Source of the DNA: Arthrobacter zhaoxinii
GTDB taxonomy: Bacteria > Actinomycetota > Actinomycetes > Actinomycetales > Micrococcaceae
Direction of reading: 5' to 3'
DNA length: 64,000 bases
NCBI RefSeq assembly: GCF_025244925.1
Contig: NZ_CP104275.1
Span: 1,798,001 to 1,862,000 of the forward strand
Position numbers and translations under genes: made by a program. The notes under the pieces are model-generated. The model did no database searches and was not told where the DNA came from. It saw only the letters and a program-made list of their open reading frames with translations. This document shows positions 9,304 to 17,695 of this stretch, in pieces; positions within the stretch are counted from its first letter, which is position 1, and every line of letters begins with the position of its first letter.

Positions 9304-10637
9304 TGTCGAAGCTTAACGACGTCGTCGAAACCGTGACCGAAAAGGTCAGCAATGTAGTGGAGGAGGTCAAGGCGAAGGTAGGTTCCCCCAAGGAAACCAA
9401 CCGTGTGCGCATTGACGGCTTCACCGAGGAGGGCGAAAACCTTTCCCCGCTGAACGAGGATTCCTCACCGCTGGGCGGCGACAGCAGCAAGTCCCACAGC
9501 CACGGTGGCGGAGAGGGCATTCCGGACAGCTCACGGGCCGGCCGCACCACCTCCTTCCACCGTGCTGACTTCGGCAAAATGACCGGCCGTGAAGAAGACT
9601 GGCGGTTCACCCCGCTCAAGCGCCTGCGCGGACTGCACACCGCGGACCTCGACGGAACGGCTCCCGAGCTGGCCGTCGTCGCCCCCGACGGCGTGCGGGT
9701 CGAAAGCATTGCCCGTACGGACGCGCGCATCGGTTCTGCCGGCATCCCCGAAGACCGGGTTGCCGCCGCCGCATGGGAGGACTTCCGCGAAGCCACCTCC
9801 GTGACCATCCCCGCCGAAACCGTCATTGACGGCAGCGTCACGCTGACCATCAACGGTGTCAGCAAGGATCCGGCCGCCCAGCACATCGTCATCACCGCGG
9901 AGAAGTTCTCCAAGGGCGTGGTGGTCCTGGACCACAAGGGTTCGGCTGTGCTGTCCCAGAACGTGGAAATCGTTGTGGGCGACGGCGCGGAACTGACCGT
10001 TGTCTCCGTCCAGGACTGGGACGACGACGCCGTGCACGCCTCCGCGCAGTACGCGAAGATCGGCCGTGACGCGAAGTTCAAGCACGTCGTCGTCAGCCTC
10101 GGCGGCGACCTGGTGCGCGTCACCCCGTCCTCCAAGTTCACCGCCACCGGCGGCGACGTGGAAATGTTCGGCCTGTACTACGCAGACGCCGGACAGCACC
10201 TGGAACAGCGCCTCTTCGTGGACCACGCAGTGGCCAACTGCAAGTCCCGCGTGATGTACAAGGGCGCCCTGCAGGGCCGCGACGCGCACACCGTGTGGGT
10301 TGGCGACGTCCTGATCCGCAAGGAAGCAGAAGGCACCGACACGTACGAAGTCAACCGCAACCTGCTGCTGACCGAGGGCGGCCGCGCCGACTCCGTACCG
10401 AACCTGGAGATCGAGACCGGACTGATCGAGGGTGCCGGCCACGCCAGCGCCACCGGTCGGTTCGACGACGAGCACCTGTTCTACCTGATGGCACGCGGTA
10501 TCCCCGAGGACACTGCCCGCCGCCTGGTGGTCCGTGGCTTCCTCACCGAGATCATCCAGCAGATCAAGGTCCCTGCCCTGGAAGAGCGTCTCATCGACGC
10601 CGTCGAGCGCGAGCTCGAAGCCTCCGGAGCCTACTGA
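9303..10637 (+). CDS. sufD: Fe-S cluster assembly protein SufD
   Basis: Partner of SufB in the SufBCD scaffold, needed for iron entry. The SufBD core fills the C-terminal half (VDHAVANCKSRVMYKGALQG, then HASATGRFDDEHLFYLMARG). 444 residues, slightly long: the first 35 or so (LNDVVETVTEKVSNVVEEV) look like an amphipathic helix placed before the common actinobacterial start RIDGFTEEGENLSPLN. Because the ATG overlaps the sufB stop, this early start is favoured. It is followed by a hairpin before sufC. Confidence 0.95.
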   Translation: MSKLNDVVETVTEKVSNVVEEVKAKVGSPKETNRVRIDGFTEEGENLSPLNEDSSPLGGDSSKSHSHGGGEGIPDSSRAGRTTSFHRADFGKMTGREEDWRFTPLKRLRGLHTADLDGTAPELAVVAPDGVRVESIARTDARIGSAGIPEDRVAAAAWEDFREATSVTIPAETVIDGSVTLTINGVSKDPAAQHIVITAEKFSKGVVVLDHKGSAVLSQNVEIVVGDGAELTVVSVQDWDDDAVHASAQYAKIGRDAKFKHVVVSLGGDLVRVTPSSKFTATGGDVEMFGLYYADAGQHLEQRLFVDHAVANCKSRVMYKGALQGRDAHTVWVGDVLIRKEAEGTDTYEVNRNLLLTEGGRADSVPNLEIETGLIEGAGHASATGRFDDEHLFYLMARGIPEDTARRLVVRGFLTEIIQQIKVPALEERLIDAVERELEASGAY

Positions 10638-10647
10638 GACTCTGAGC

Positions 10648-10676
10648 CCGGGTGCCGGAAAAACTCCGGCACCCGG
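10648..10676 (+). terminator. Strong hairpin between sufD and sufC
   Basis: A perfect 12-bp stem (10648-10659 with 10665-10676, loop AAAAC) lies 10 nt after the sufD stop, followed by ACTTT. The T run is weak, so it may act as a partial terminator or as an mRNA end-stabiliser that sets the sufBD to sufC ratio. Confidence 0.6.
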
Positions 10677-10746
10677 ACTTTGGTCGCCTTCCATCCCCAA
10701 AAGCTTAGTAACGCACCCGCGGGTGCAAAGGAGAAAGCCAACTCGC

Positions 10747-11520
10747 ATGTCTACTCTTGAGATCAAGGATCTTCACGTCAGCATTGAGACCGAACAGGGC
10801 CGCAAGCCGATCCTGAAGGGTGTCAGCCTGACCATCAACACCGGTGAAACGCACGCCATCATGGGCCCGAACGGCTCCGGCAAGTCCACCCTGGCCTCCA
10901 CCATCGCCGGCCACCCGCGCTACAGCGTGGACAGCGGTACCATCACTCTCGACGGCGAAGATGTCCTCGCGATGAGCGTTGACGAGCGTGCCCGCGCCGG
11001 TCTCTTCCTGGCCATGCAGTACCCGGTAGAGGTTCCCGGCGTCACCATGACCAACTTCCTGCGCACCGCCAAGACCGCGCTCGACGGCGAGGCCCCCTCG
11101 CTGCGCCACTGGACCAAGGACGTCAAGGCGGCCATGGCCGAGCTGCGCATCGACGCGGACTTTGCCCAGCGCAACGTCAACGAGGGCTTCTCCGGCGGCG
11201 AGAAGAAGCGCGTGGAGATCCTGCAGATGGAACTCTTCCACCCGAAGATCGCCATCCTCGACGAGACCGACTCCGGCCTCGACGTCGACGCCCTGAAGAT
11301 CGTCTCCGAAGGCGTTAACCGCGAGCACTCCAAGGGCGGCATGGGTACGCTGCTCATCACGCACTACACGCGTATCCTTCGTTACATCAAGCCCGACTAT
11401 GTACACGTCTTCGTTGACGGCCACATCGCCGAGCAGGGCGGCCCGGAACTTGCCGACCGCCTCGAAGAAGAAGGCTACGACCGCTTCACCGGTGCCAACG
11501 CCGCCGCAGCCGGCGCGTAG
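10747..11520 (+). CDS. sufC: Fe-S cluster assembly ATPase SufC
   Basis: ABC-type cytoplasmic ATPase of the SufBCD complex. 257 residues with Walker A GPNGSGKSTL, Q-loop AMQYPVEVPGV, signature FSGGEKKRVEILQM (the SufC form of the ABC signature), Walker B AILDETDSGLDVD and the switch histidine in LLITHYTRIL. The ATG at 10747 has AAAGGAG 10 nt upstream. It is separated from sufD by about 110 bp carrying a hairpin, so it may be partly uncoupled from sufBD. Confidence 0.96.
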   Translation: MSTLEIKDLHVSIETEQGRKPILKGVSLTINTGETHAIMGPNGSGKSTLASTIAGHPRYSVDSGTITLDGEDVLAMSVDERARAGLFLAMQYPVEVPGVTMTNFLRTAKTALDGEAPSLRHWTKDVKAAMAELRIDADFAQRNVNEGFSGGEKKRVEILQMELFHPKIAILDETDSGLDVDALKIVSEGVNREHSKGGMGTLLITHYTRILRYIKPDYVHVFVDGHIAEQGGPELADRLEEEGYDRFTGANAAAAGA

Positions 11521-11543
11521 TAAAGACAGCTGAAGGAGTAAAA

Positions 11544-11873
11544 ATGAGCGACTCCGAACTGGCCACCACGTCCCTTGAGGACGTCGAAGAGGCACTGAAG
11601 GACGTCATCGACCCCGAACTCGGGGTGAACGTCGTTGACCTCGGGCTGCTCTACGGACTGAAGTACGCCGAAGACGGTGCACTTCTGATCGACATGACAC
11701 TGACGACGGCGGCCTGCCCGCTGACCGATGTGCTTGAAGAGCAGACTGCCCAGGCCCTGGACGGTGTCGTCGATGAGTGGCGACTGAACTGGGTATGGAT
11801 GCCGCCGTGGGGACCTGACAAGATCACCGACGACGGCCGCGACCAGATGCGGGCCCTCGGCTTCAACATCTAA
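11544..11873 (+). CDS. sufT: SufT-like Fe-S assembly factor (DUF59/MIP18)
   Basis: 109-residue MIP18/DUF59-family protein, thought to help Fe-S cluster maturation or transfer. It is a single domain with the family blocks VIDPELGVNVVDLGLLYG near residue 20 and TLTTAACPLTDVLEEQ near 55, including the conserved cysteine of TTAACP, and WMPPWGPDKITDDGRDQM at the end. AAGGAG precedes the ATG. It closes the suf operon, as Rv1466 does in Mycobacterium; here no cysteine desulfurase or SufU gene stands between sufC and it. Confidence 0.9.
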   Translation: MSDSELATTSLEDVEEALKDVIDPELGVNVVDLGLLYGLKYAEDGALLIDMTLTTAACPLTDVLEEQTAQALDGVVDEWRLNWVWMPPWGPDKITDDGRDQMRALGFNI

Positions 11874-11910
11874 AGGTTTCCGCTGCCTGCAGCGGAACCA
11901 CCAACAGAAA

Positions 11911-11944
11911 GGGCCGCTTCCCGATACGGGGAGCGGCCCTTTTT
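11911..11944 (+). terminator. Intrinsic terminator of the suf operon
   Basis: A 12-bp GC-rich stem (11911-11922 with 11928-11939, one G-T pair) is followed by TTTTT. A smaller hairpin (11878-11897) precedes it directly after the sufT stop. Confidence 0.85.
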
Positions 11945-11951
11945 CGCGTGC

Positions 11952-11957
11952 TAGCGT
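11952..11957 (+). promoter_or_regulatory. Leaderless-type -10 box
   Basis: TAGCGT (TANNNT) stands 7 nt before the ATG at 11965, placing a transcription start at or next to the start codon. It begins 7 nt after the T run of the suf terminator. Confidence 0.5.
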
Positions 11958-11964
11958 GTCCGCC

Positions 11965-12363
11965 ATGGGGAACAGCACGCATTTTCATGACCAGTATCTG
12001 GCGGCCTGGAACGAAGCCATGGCGTCCGGGGACAGCACTCCGATTGAAACCTTCCTGTCGCCGGATTATCACGGGTGGCTGGGGTCCGAAGCAGCCGCCA
12101 CTGAGCCGTTTGACGCGGTGACGGCCCGCGCAGGGTTTGGCGGCACAGTTTCCGCGCTGCGGGGGAGCACCGTGCATGCGGACTTCCGGACCGTCACGCC
12201 CCGCGGCCGGGACGAGGCAGTGGTGTTCTACGAAATGACGTACCGTTCGGGCGGCGACGTGACCGGGCGGGCCCTGCTGATGGAATCCTGGCGGCTTGAT
12301 GACGGGCGCTGGCTGCTCTGCCGTGACTTTACGGAAGTAAACGTCGGGCAGCCGGGGGCCTAG
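11965..12363 (+). CDS. NTF2/SnoaL-like domain protein
   Basis: 132-residue protein with the look of an NTF2-like (SnoaL/DUF4440) fold: N-terminal helices (HDQYLAAWNEAMASGD) followed by beta strands ending in the typical WRLDDGRWLLCRDF. Such proteins bind small ligands or act as minor enzymes; the actual role is unknown. ATG 11965 is preferred over an upstream GTG (11956) because a TANNNT box sits 7 nt before it. It stands alone between the suf terminator and kptA. Confidence 0.7.
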   Translation: MGNSTHFHDQYLAAWNEAMASGDSTPIETFLSPDYHGWLGSEAAATEPFDAVTARAGFGGTVSALRGSTVHADFRTVTPRGRDEAVVFYEMTYRSGGDVTGRALLMESWRLDDGRWLLCRDFTEVNVGQPGA

Positions 12364-12476
12364 GGTGCAGGGGCACTCTTTGCCTGGCCAGGTCTTCCGG
12401 GTCGGGTCTTTACGGGCCGGCGCGGGTTCGACGGGAGTTGAGAAAAGTGGCATCAGTACCGAAAGGCGGCACCCAG

Positions 12477-13037
12477 ATGGGCCGTAGTCCCAGCCGTACC
12501 GAAATAAGCCTTGTGCTGTCCCATGCGCTCCGTCATGCTCCGGAGAAGTATGCCCTTGAGCTGGATCCCGAAGGATGGGCCCCGGTGGATGATGTGCTGG
12601 CTGCGCTGCACCGGTTGGGTCCGGAGTGGGAATCCGTGGACGAGCAGGTGCTTCAGAACGTGCTTGACGCGGCGGAGAAGAAGCGGCACCAGATCAGCAA
12701 CGGACGCATCCGCGCAGTGCACGGCCATTCCGTGGCGGTCCAGCCTGCAGGGGAGCCGGGTTCGCCCCCGGCGGTGCTTTTCCACGGCACTGCCCGTGCT
12801 GCCGTTCCCGCAATCCGTGCATCCGGGCTCCTGCCCATGAAGCGGCAGTCCGTCCACCTTGCGGAAACCGTTGACCAGGCCCGTCAGGTGGGCCGGCGCA
12901 AGGACGCCGATCCCGTGATCTTTACCGTGGATACGGACATCGCGGATGCACAGGGAGTAAGTTTCTACCGATCGGCGTCGGGTGTTTGGCTGTCCGATGC
13001 CATACCCGCATCCGCTGTGGGGCTGCTGGAGACCTGA
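12477..13037 (+). CDS. kptA: RNA 2'-phosphotransferase (KptA/Tpt1 family)
   Basis: Transfers an internal 2'-phosphate of RNA to NAD+, the final step of tRNA splicing in eukaryotes; its bacterial role is unclear. Family blocks are all present: LSHALRHAPE near the N-terminus, KKRHQI, the NAD-binding IRAVHGHSV, LFHGTAR-type FHGTA, and the C-terminal MKRQSVHLAET and GVWLSDAIP. Length is normal at about 187 residues. ATG 12477 with AAAGG upstream is used here; an in-frame GTG at 12447 with GGGAG upstream would add ten residues. There is no RNA ligase or intron gene nearby. Confidence 0.9.
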   Translation: MGRSPSRTEISLVLSHALRHAPEKYALELDPEGWAPVDDVLAALHRLGPEWESVDEQVLQNVLDAAEKKRHQISNGRIRAVHGHSVAVQPAGEPGSPPAVLFHGTARAAVPAIRASGLLPMKRQSVHLAETVDQARQVGRRKDADPVIFTVDTDIADAQGVSFYRSASGVWLSDAIPASAVGLLET

Positions 13038-13423
13038 GCTGAGGGCCGCCGGGTGAAAGCCAGGGATGAGCTGGTCTCCGGGATGCCGGTTGGGCGGCCG
13101 CTGGATCGGCGGACGCTGGCTGGGTGAACCCGGCGACTGTTTCCGGGCTGGTTTCCAGGAGCCACAGTGACGCGTCGGGGCCGGCGAGGCATAGGCGGAC
13201 CTACGGGGCGGGCGGGGTTCGCTGGCGGGCCGGCGTCGTCCCCGCGGCAACTGCTGCCTGGCGACCGAATGGGTCCCCGCCAGTGATCATTGGCGAGCCA
13301 ATCGGTGGCTGTTTCGGGACTAGGTAGTGGCCTTAGAAAGACAGGTATTTAAGGTTTTGCGAGGGGACGTTTTGGGCCTGTTTTTGGCCCGGAAATGTCA
13401 GTGCCGGGTGAAATCCTGAGGGT
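13038..13423 (+). other. Intergenic region before the HNH gene
   Basis: 386 bases without a convincing gene; short frames here have no coding character. Visible items are ATTGGC-GA-GCCAAT near 13282 and a small hairpin GGGCC-N7-GGCCC at 13374-13390. The last 100 bases are less GC-rich and probably hold the promoter of the next gene. Confidence 0.5.
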
Positions 13424-15250
13424 ATGGATCAGCTCGGGAACACCGGACGGACAACCGAAGAGCAGGGCAGTGAAGACCAGCAGCCAACCGGGCAGATTGG
13501 TGAAGCAGATACGCCGCGTGCGGCCTGCTCTTTGTCGGTGTACCGGGCGGAACTGACTGCCGAACCCGTCGGGAATGCTGACGTTGACGCGGGTACCCAA
13601 ACTTCTGCTGCCGCTCCCGAGAACGACTCTGAGGCCGGCACCCAGCCTGCCGACAATCCCGTACCAGATGTGAGGCTTGGCGCTGCGGGCCCATCCGTCT
13701 CCGAACCAGCCAATCCCGGAGCTCCCACCGCCACTGATTCCGGAGACGATTGTTCAGCCCCCGATTCCGGAGGTCCCGCAGTTTCCGATTCCGAAGGCCG
13801 GAATCCTGCCGAAGGATATCCGGACGGCTTCACCGGAACACTGGCCCTGCAGAACCTCGAATCCTTCGACGCGCAGACCGTCGGGGAAGCCCTGTCCCGG
13901 ATGGCGCATCTGAAGTCCTGGGTGCAGGCACAGGAGGCCCGGCTGATGAACCGGATGCAGGAGGCTTTCCGCGACGATTTCCATGCCGCGTCCGGACGGC
14001 TCGAACCGGCAATGGCGTTCAGCCTCGCGGCGTCCGAATGCGCGGTCATCCTGAACATCCCGCAGGTCACCGCGCAGCGGCTGATGTTCGAAGCGGGCCT
14101 GCTGTGCGGCCCCCATGCCGCCACCCTGGCCGGGCTGGAAGAAGGGCAGCTTAGTTTCCAGCATGCGCAGGTGGTGTTGGAGCAGTGCGAGACCGTTCCC
14201 GCCGGGAAACTGCCCGAGTTTGAAGCAGACCTGCTGAAAGCTGCAGAAGGGAAGACCCGGGCCCAGTTCTCAGCCAAGGCCAGACGCTTGCGTGAAACGA
14301 CATTCCCCGACACCGTCACCAAACGGCATCTGACGGCGTTCGAGCAGCGCAAGGTCACTTTGGACCGGGAAGAAGACGGTATGTCCTGCCTCTCCGCGTA
14401 CCTGCGGGCCGAGGAAGCCCAGCAGATCTACACGACCCTCAGCACGGCGGCCCGGGGTGAGCAGGCGGCCGGCGATTCCCGGACCACGGACCAGCTGCGT
14501 GCGGACATCCTCGCGCAGCTGCTGATGGGCGGTCTTGACCCAACACTGGTGAGTGCAGGTACCGGCAGCAGCAGTGATGTCCGTAAAGGGACCGGCGGTG
14601 TTCGCGGTCCGGAAGGCGATGTCGAGACTGTGACGGGCGGGGGACGCGGGACCGGCAAGACCGGCGCGGGCGGGACCGGCTGCGACGACGGCGGTATCGT
14701 GCCGCGGGCGGAAATCATGGTCCTCATCAACGCTGAAACCCTCTTCGGAGCCGACGACCAGCCCGCCGAATTGCACGGGTACGGACCTATCAGCGCTGAA
14801 GCGGCCCGACGACTCGCACGGAACGCTGCCGGCTGGACCGGTTTGGCACAGGATCCGGAGACGGGAGAGATCCTCGGGGTAGGACGGCGCCGAAAAGTCC
14901 CGGCCGGCCTCAGACGCTGGCTCCGCGCAAGGGATGGAACCTGTCGTTTCCCCGGCTGCAGGGTCAGTACCGCGAACTCGGATATCGACCACACCACCGA
15001 CTGGGCACAAGGCGGCCCCACGGATCACGGGAACCTGGAGCACCTCTGCCGGCGGCACCACCGGTTCAAGACCCTGGGCTACTGGACAGCCTTCCAACCG
15101 ACACCCGGAGTGATCGAGTGGACCTCACCGGCAGGCCGGGTCTACCGGACCGAACCCTTCCTAGAACTGGGCCGGCCGCAAGCTGGACCACCGGACACAG
15201 CAGCGGACCCGGTGGTAGGACATCGGCAAGTGGCAACAGCGCCCTTCTAA
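13424..15250 (+). CDS. DUF222 domain, HNH endonuclease family protein
   Basis: 608-residue member of the DUF222-HNH (13E12 repeat) family that is multicopy in many actinobacteria; nuclease activity is assumed, not shown. The first 130 residues are low-complexity, rich in Ala, Pro, Glu and Asp. DUF222 covers about 140-430 (alpha-helical, e.g. LSRMAHLKSWVQAQEARL). A Gly-rich linker near 380-425 is likely disordered. The HNH core at about 498-550 has RARDGTCRFPGC, DIDHTTDWAQGG and NLEHLCRRHH, with all zinc and catalytic positions present. ATG 13424 has GAGGG upstream. It is a single-gene unit; homologous copies elsewhere could recombine. Confidence 0.9.
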   Translation: MDQLGNTGRTTEEQGSEDQQPTGQIGEADTPRAACSLSVYRAELTAEPVGNADVDAGTQTSAAAPENDSEAGTQPADNPVPDVRLGAAGPSVSEPANPGAPTATDSGDDCSAPDSGGPAVSDSEGRNPAEGYPDGFTGTLALQNLESFDAQTVGEALSRMAHLKSWVQAQEARLMNRMQEAFRDDFHAASGRLEPAMAFSLAASECAVILNIPQVTAQRLMFEAGLLCGPHAATLAGLEEGQLSFQHAQVVLEQCETVPAGKLPEFEADLLKAAEGKTRAQFSAKARRLRETTFPDTVTKRHLTAFEQRKVTLDREEDGMSCLSAYLRAEEAQQIYTTLSTAARGEQAAGDSRTTDQLRADILAQLLMGGLDPTLVSAGTGSSSDVRKGTGGVRGPEGDVETVTGGGRGTGKTGAGGTGCDDGGIVPRAEIMVLINAETLFGADDQPAELHGYGPISAEAARRLARNAAGWTGLAQDPETGEILGVGRRRKVPAGLRRWLRARDGTCRFPGCRVSTANSDIDHTTDWAQGGPTDHGNLEHLCRRHHRFKTLGYWTAFQPTPGVIEWTSPAGRVYRTEPFLELGRPQAGPPDTAADPVVGHRQVATAPF

Positions 15251-15284
15251 TCCGGACCGGTATAGGAGCGAGCATCCAACGGAC

Positions 15285-15352
15285 GGACCCTTCGGGGACA
15301 GGGTCCGGTTCGGTCCACGCCCGCCGGTTCCGTGGTCCGCTTCGGACCACGG
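15285..15352 (+). terminator. Hairpins after the HNH gene
   Basis: Two stem-loops follow the HNH stop: GGACCCT/AGGGTCC (15285-15306) and a perfect 10-bp stem with a 3-nt loop (15330-15352). Neither has a T run, so factor-independent termination is uncertain. They lie between convergent genes. Confidence 0.4.
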
Positions 15353-15416
15353 GCCTGCCTCGGTCCTGGGTTCTGGGGTTTGCTCCCAATTCCGCAGGCC
15401 AGGCAGGGCCCAGACC

Positions 15417-16319
15417 CTACGGGTTAGACAGGTCCGATGCGCTGAAGGTATCGCACGTTTCCAGGCTGCCGCCGTCGTTGTAGCCCGCCAGGAACCAGGC
15501 CTGGCGCTGGGCGCTGGAGCCGTGGGTCCAGCTTTCCGGGTTTACCTGTCCCGTGGCTGAAGCCTGGATCCGGTCATCGCCGATGGCAGACGCCGCAGAG
15601 AGGGCGTCGCTGATGTCGGTCTCGGTGAACGGTGCCAGGAACGGCACGTCCGAGCCGGGAGCGGGCTGGTCCGCCGCATGCCGCGCCCACAGGCCGGCAT
15701 AGCAGTCGGCCTGCAGTTCGGTCCGCACCGACGCGGACTCCGCACCCTGCGGGTCCGCGTTCCGGCCCGCACTGGAGCCGGTGATCTGCTGGATATGGTG
15801 CCCGAACTCATGCGCAACAACGTATTCCTGGGCCAGCGGACCGCCGGAGGAACCGTAGTTCGTGACCAGGTCCGAGAAGAACGCAGTGTCGTAGTAGGTC
15901 TGCTCGTCCGCAGGGCAGTAGAACGGACCGACAGCACTGGTGGCAGAACCGCAGCCGGTGCTGGTCCGGTCCGTAAAGAGAACCACCCCGGGCTCGGTGT
16001 AGGTCAGGCCGTAGCCGTCCAGATACGGTGCCCAGAAGCTGTCGAGGCTTTCGGCAGTACCAAGGATGCGGCAGTCCAGCCGTTCGTTGGCGTCTTCACC
16101 GTTCAGGCAGGTGTCGATGCTTTCCGACTGCGCCTGGCCGGCAGCCACACCGGATCCGTCACTCAGCCCCAGCCCGTCAATCACGTCCGATCCGAAGAAC
16201 AGGGACAGGATCAGCAGCAGACCGCCGCCCAGTCCGCCGCCTACGGCGATGCCTTTGCCCTTGCCGCGCCGGTCACTGACACGGGAGGAATCCAGACGCG
16301 CGTTGTTATTGAAACTCAT
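15417..16319 (-). CDS. Neutral zinc metallopeptidase (YpfJ family)
   Basis: 300-residue membrane-anchored protein of the putative neutral zinc metallopeptidase family. After a charged, Arg-rich N-terminus (SRVSDRRGKGKGIAVGG) there is one transmembrane segment (about 28-42), then an extracellular domain with the zinc motif HEFGHHIQQ near residue 169 and conserved QADCYAGLWARHA further on. Cysteines in the outer domain probably form disulfides. Substrate unknown. A TAACCT box 6 nt before the ATG suggests a leaderless mRNA. Confidence 0.9.
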   Translation of the reverse strand: MSFNNNARLDSSRVSDRRGKGKGIAVGGGLGGGLLLILSLFFGSDVIDGLGLSDGSGVAAGQAQSESIDTCLNGEDANERLDCRILGTAESLDSFWAPYLDGYGLTYTEPGVVLFTDRTSTGCGSATSAVGPFYCPADEQTYYDTAFFSDLVTNYGSSGGPLAQEYVVAHEFGHHIQQITGSSAGRNADPQGAESASVRTELQADCYAGLWARHAADQPAPGSDVPFLAPFTETDISDALSAASAIGDDRIQASATGQVNPESWTHGSSAQRQAWFLAGYNDGGSLETCDTFSASDLSNP

Positions 16320-16325
16320 GCCCTC

Positions 16326-16331
16326 AGGTTA
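16326..16331 (-). promoter_or_regulatory. Leaderless-type -10 box
   Basis: TAACCT on the minus strand (TANNNT) stands 6 nt before the metallopeptidase ATG. Its first three bases are also the TAA stop codon of the upstream bioN gene, so the promoter is embedded in the end of that operon. Confidence 0.5.
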
Positions 16332-16985
16332 TCGGTTGCCTTTGGCAACCTCCGCGTCGGAGGTCCTTTCGCCGATGCCCCGTGCGGCCAGCGCGTCACC
16401 GGTCTGCCGGGCATAGGCAACAGCCCGGATGACCACCGGAACGGTGAGGGCACGGGGATTACGTTCCAGCCCCCGTGCCATGGCCGATTCACGGACATCC
16501 CGCGCCGAGCCGAGCAGGAACGGAATGCTGCGCAGCATCAACGCCAGGGTCAGCCCGAACCGTTCCGGGTCTGCGCCCAGCGGCCGCAGCGGACGCGCCA
16601 GGGAGACCAGTCCCTCCAGGAGGTCCTGCGGGGGAGTAGTCAGTGTCAGAAGCCGGGCCGCCGTCACGCAGACCACAATATTGCCGGTCACCATCACCGC
16701 AGCCTCTGCGCCGGAAGCCCACCACTGGAACGCCCCCAACAGCACCAGGATCGGCCACATCGAACGCAGCGGCTGCCAGGACATCCGCAGCAGGCGTGCA
16801 GCCGTGTACCCGGCAACCACCAGGACCACGGCAACCGCAAGCACCACAGGGGAGCGCAGCACCAGCACGGCCACGGACAGAACCACCAGGGCAGCCACCT
16901 TCAGCCCCAGCGGCGCCGTATGCACCGGAGAGGTGCCCCGCCGGTACGCCGCGAGCAGATCCGTAGACCGCGCTGAACGCTTCAT
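16329..16985 (-). CDS. bioN: ECF transporter transmembrane protein (BioN/EcfT)
   Basis: 218-residue integral membrane coupling subunit of a biotin energy-coupling factor transporter. It has about five hydrophobic segments and the two EcfT coupling-helix motifs near the C-terminal half, seen as AMARGLERN and, further on, ALAARGI-type. Its ATG overlaps the bioM stop (ATGA). It is the third gene of bioY-bioM-bioN. The symbol follows from the BioY partner; on its own it would be called EcfT. Confidence 0.88.
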   Translation of the reverse strand: MKRSARSTDLLAAYRRGTSPVHTAPLGLKVAALVVLSVAVLVLRSPVVLAVAVVLVVAGYTAARLLRMSWQPLRSMWPILVLLGAFQWWASGAEAAVMVTGNIVVCVTAARLLTLTTPPQDLLEGLVSLARPLRPLGADPERFGLTLALMLRSIPFLLGSARDVRESAMARGLERNPRALTVPVVIRAVAYARQTGDALAARGIGERTSDAEVAKGNR

Positions 16986-17695
16986 CCCACCCCCAGCGCC
17001 AGCGCCCGGTAGGCGGCTATGCCTTCGCGCGGACCGCCGTCGAACACCACTGCACCGCCGTCCATCACCAGCACCCGGTCCGCATCGGCTGCGAAATCAA
17101 GGTCATGGGTGGTGTAGATAACCTGCTGGGGGAGTGATGCGAAGACCCGCCGCAGCCGTGCCGTGTTCCGCAGGTCCAGCAGGGTACTGGGCTCATCCGC
17201 CACCAGCACGGCAGGTTCCACGGCCAGCACGGAGGCCAGCGCCATCAGCTGCCGTTCGCCGCCGGAGAGGTCGTAGATGCTCCGGTCCGCCAGCTCCAGC
17301 AGCCCGAGGGCATCCAGCCGGGCTTCGGCCGCGGCACGGCGCTGGCCCCGGTGCCGGATGGATGCGCGCAGGGACAGTTCGACGTCGTCCCGGCCGGTGG
17401 GCATCACCAGCTGCGAGAGCGGATCGGTGAAGACAAACCCGACGCGCCGCCGCACGGCCGCCCCGTGTCTGGCAGTGTCCAGGCCGTCCACGCTGACCGT
17501 GCCGGTGTCCGGCAGCACCAGTCCGTTCAGCAGTTTCAGCAGCGTTGATTTGCCTGAGCCGTTGGCGCCGATGACGGCGGTGCGCGCAGTATTCAGCTCC
17601 AGCGACAGCGGATGCAGGATCGGCTCGCCGGACGCAGCGCCGCCGCCGTCGTCGGCGGGCAGCACACCGGCGTCCTGCAGGAGGATCGAGGGCAT
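16982..17695 (-). CDS. bioM: Biotin ECF transporter ATP-binding protein
   Basis: 237-residue ABC ATPase of an ECF importer. Walker A GANGSGKSTL, Q-loop FTDPLSQLVMPTGRDDV (typical of EcfA), signature LSGGERQ, Walker B VLVADEPSTLLD and H-loop YTTHDLDFA. The start at 17695 (MPSILLQDAG) gives a normal EcfA length and overlaps the bioY stop by 4 bp; the frame stays open upstream through bioY but that part is not real coding. Only one ATPase gene is present, as in group I (dedicated) ECF systems. Confidence 0.92.
   Translation of the reverse strand: MPSILLQDAGVLPADDGGGAASGEPILHPLSLELNTARTAVIGANGSGKSTLLKLLNGLVLPDTGTVSVDGLDTARHGAAVRRRVGFVFTDPLSQLVMPTGRDDVELSLRASIRHRGQRRAAAEARLDALGLLELADRSIYDLSGGERQLMALASVLAVEPAVLVADEPSTLLDLRNTARLRRVFASLPQQVIYTTHDLDFAADADRVLVMDGGAVVFDGGPREGIAAYRALALGVG

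Noticed and set aside
13124..13327. Small gene between kptA and the HNH gene
   Set aside because: The 67-codon frame has no ribosome-binding site, no domain and no coding-like composition; a competing antisense frame is equally long.
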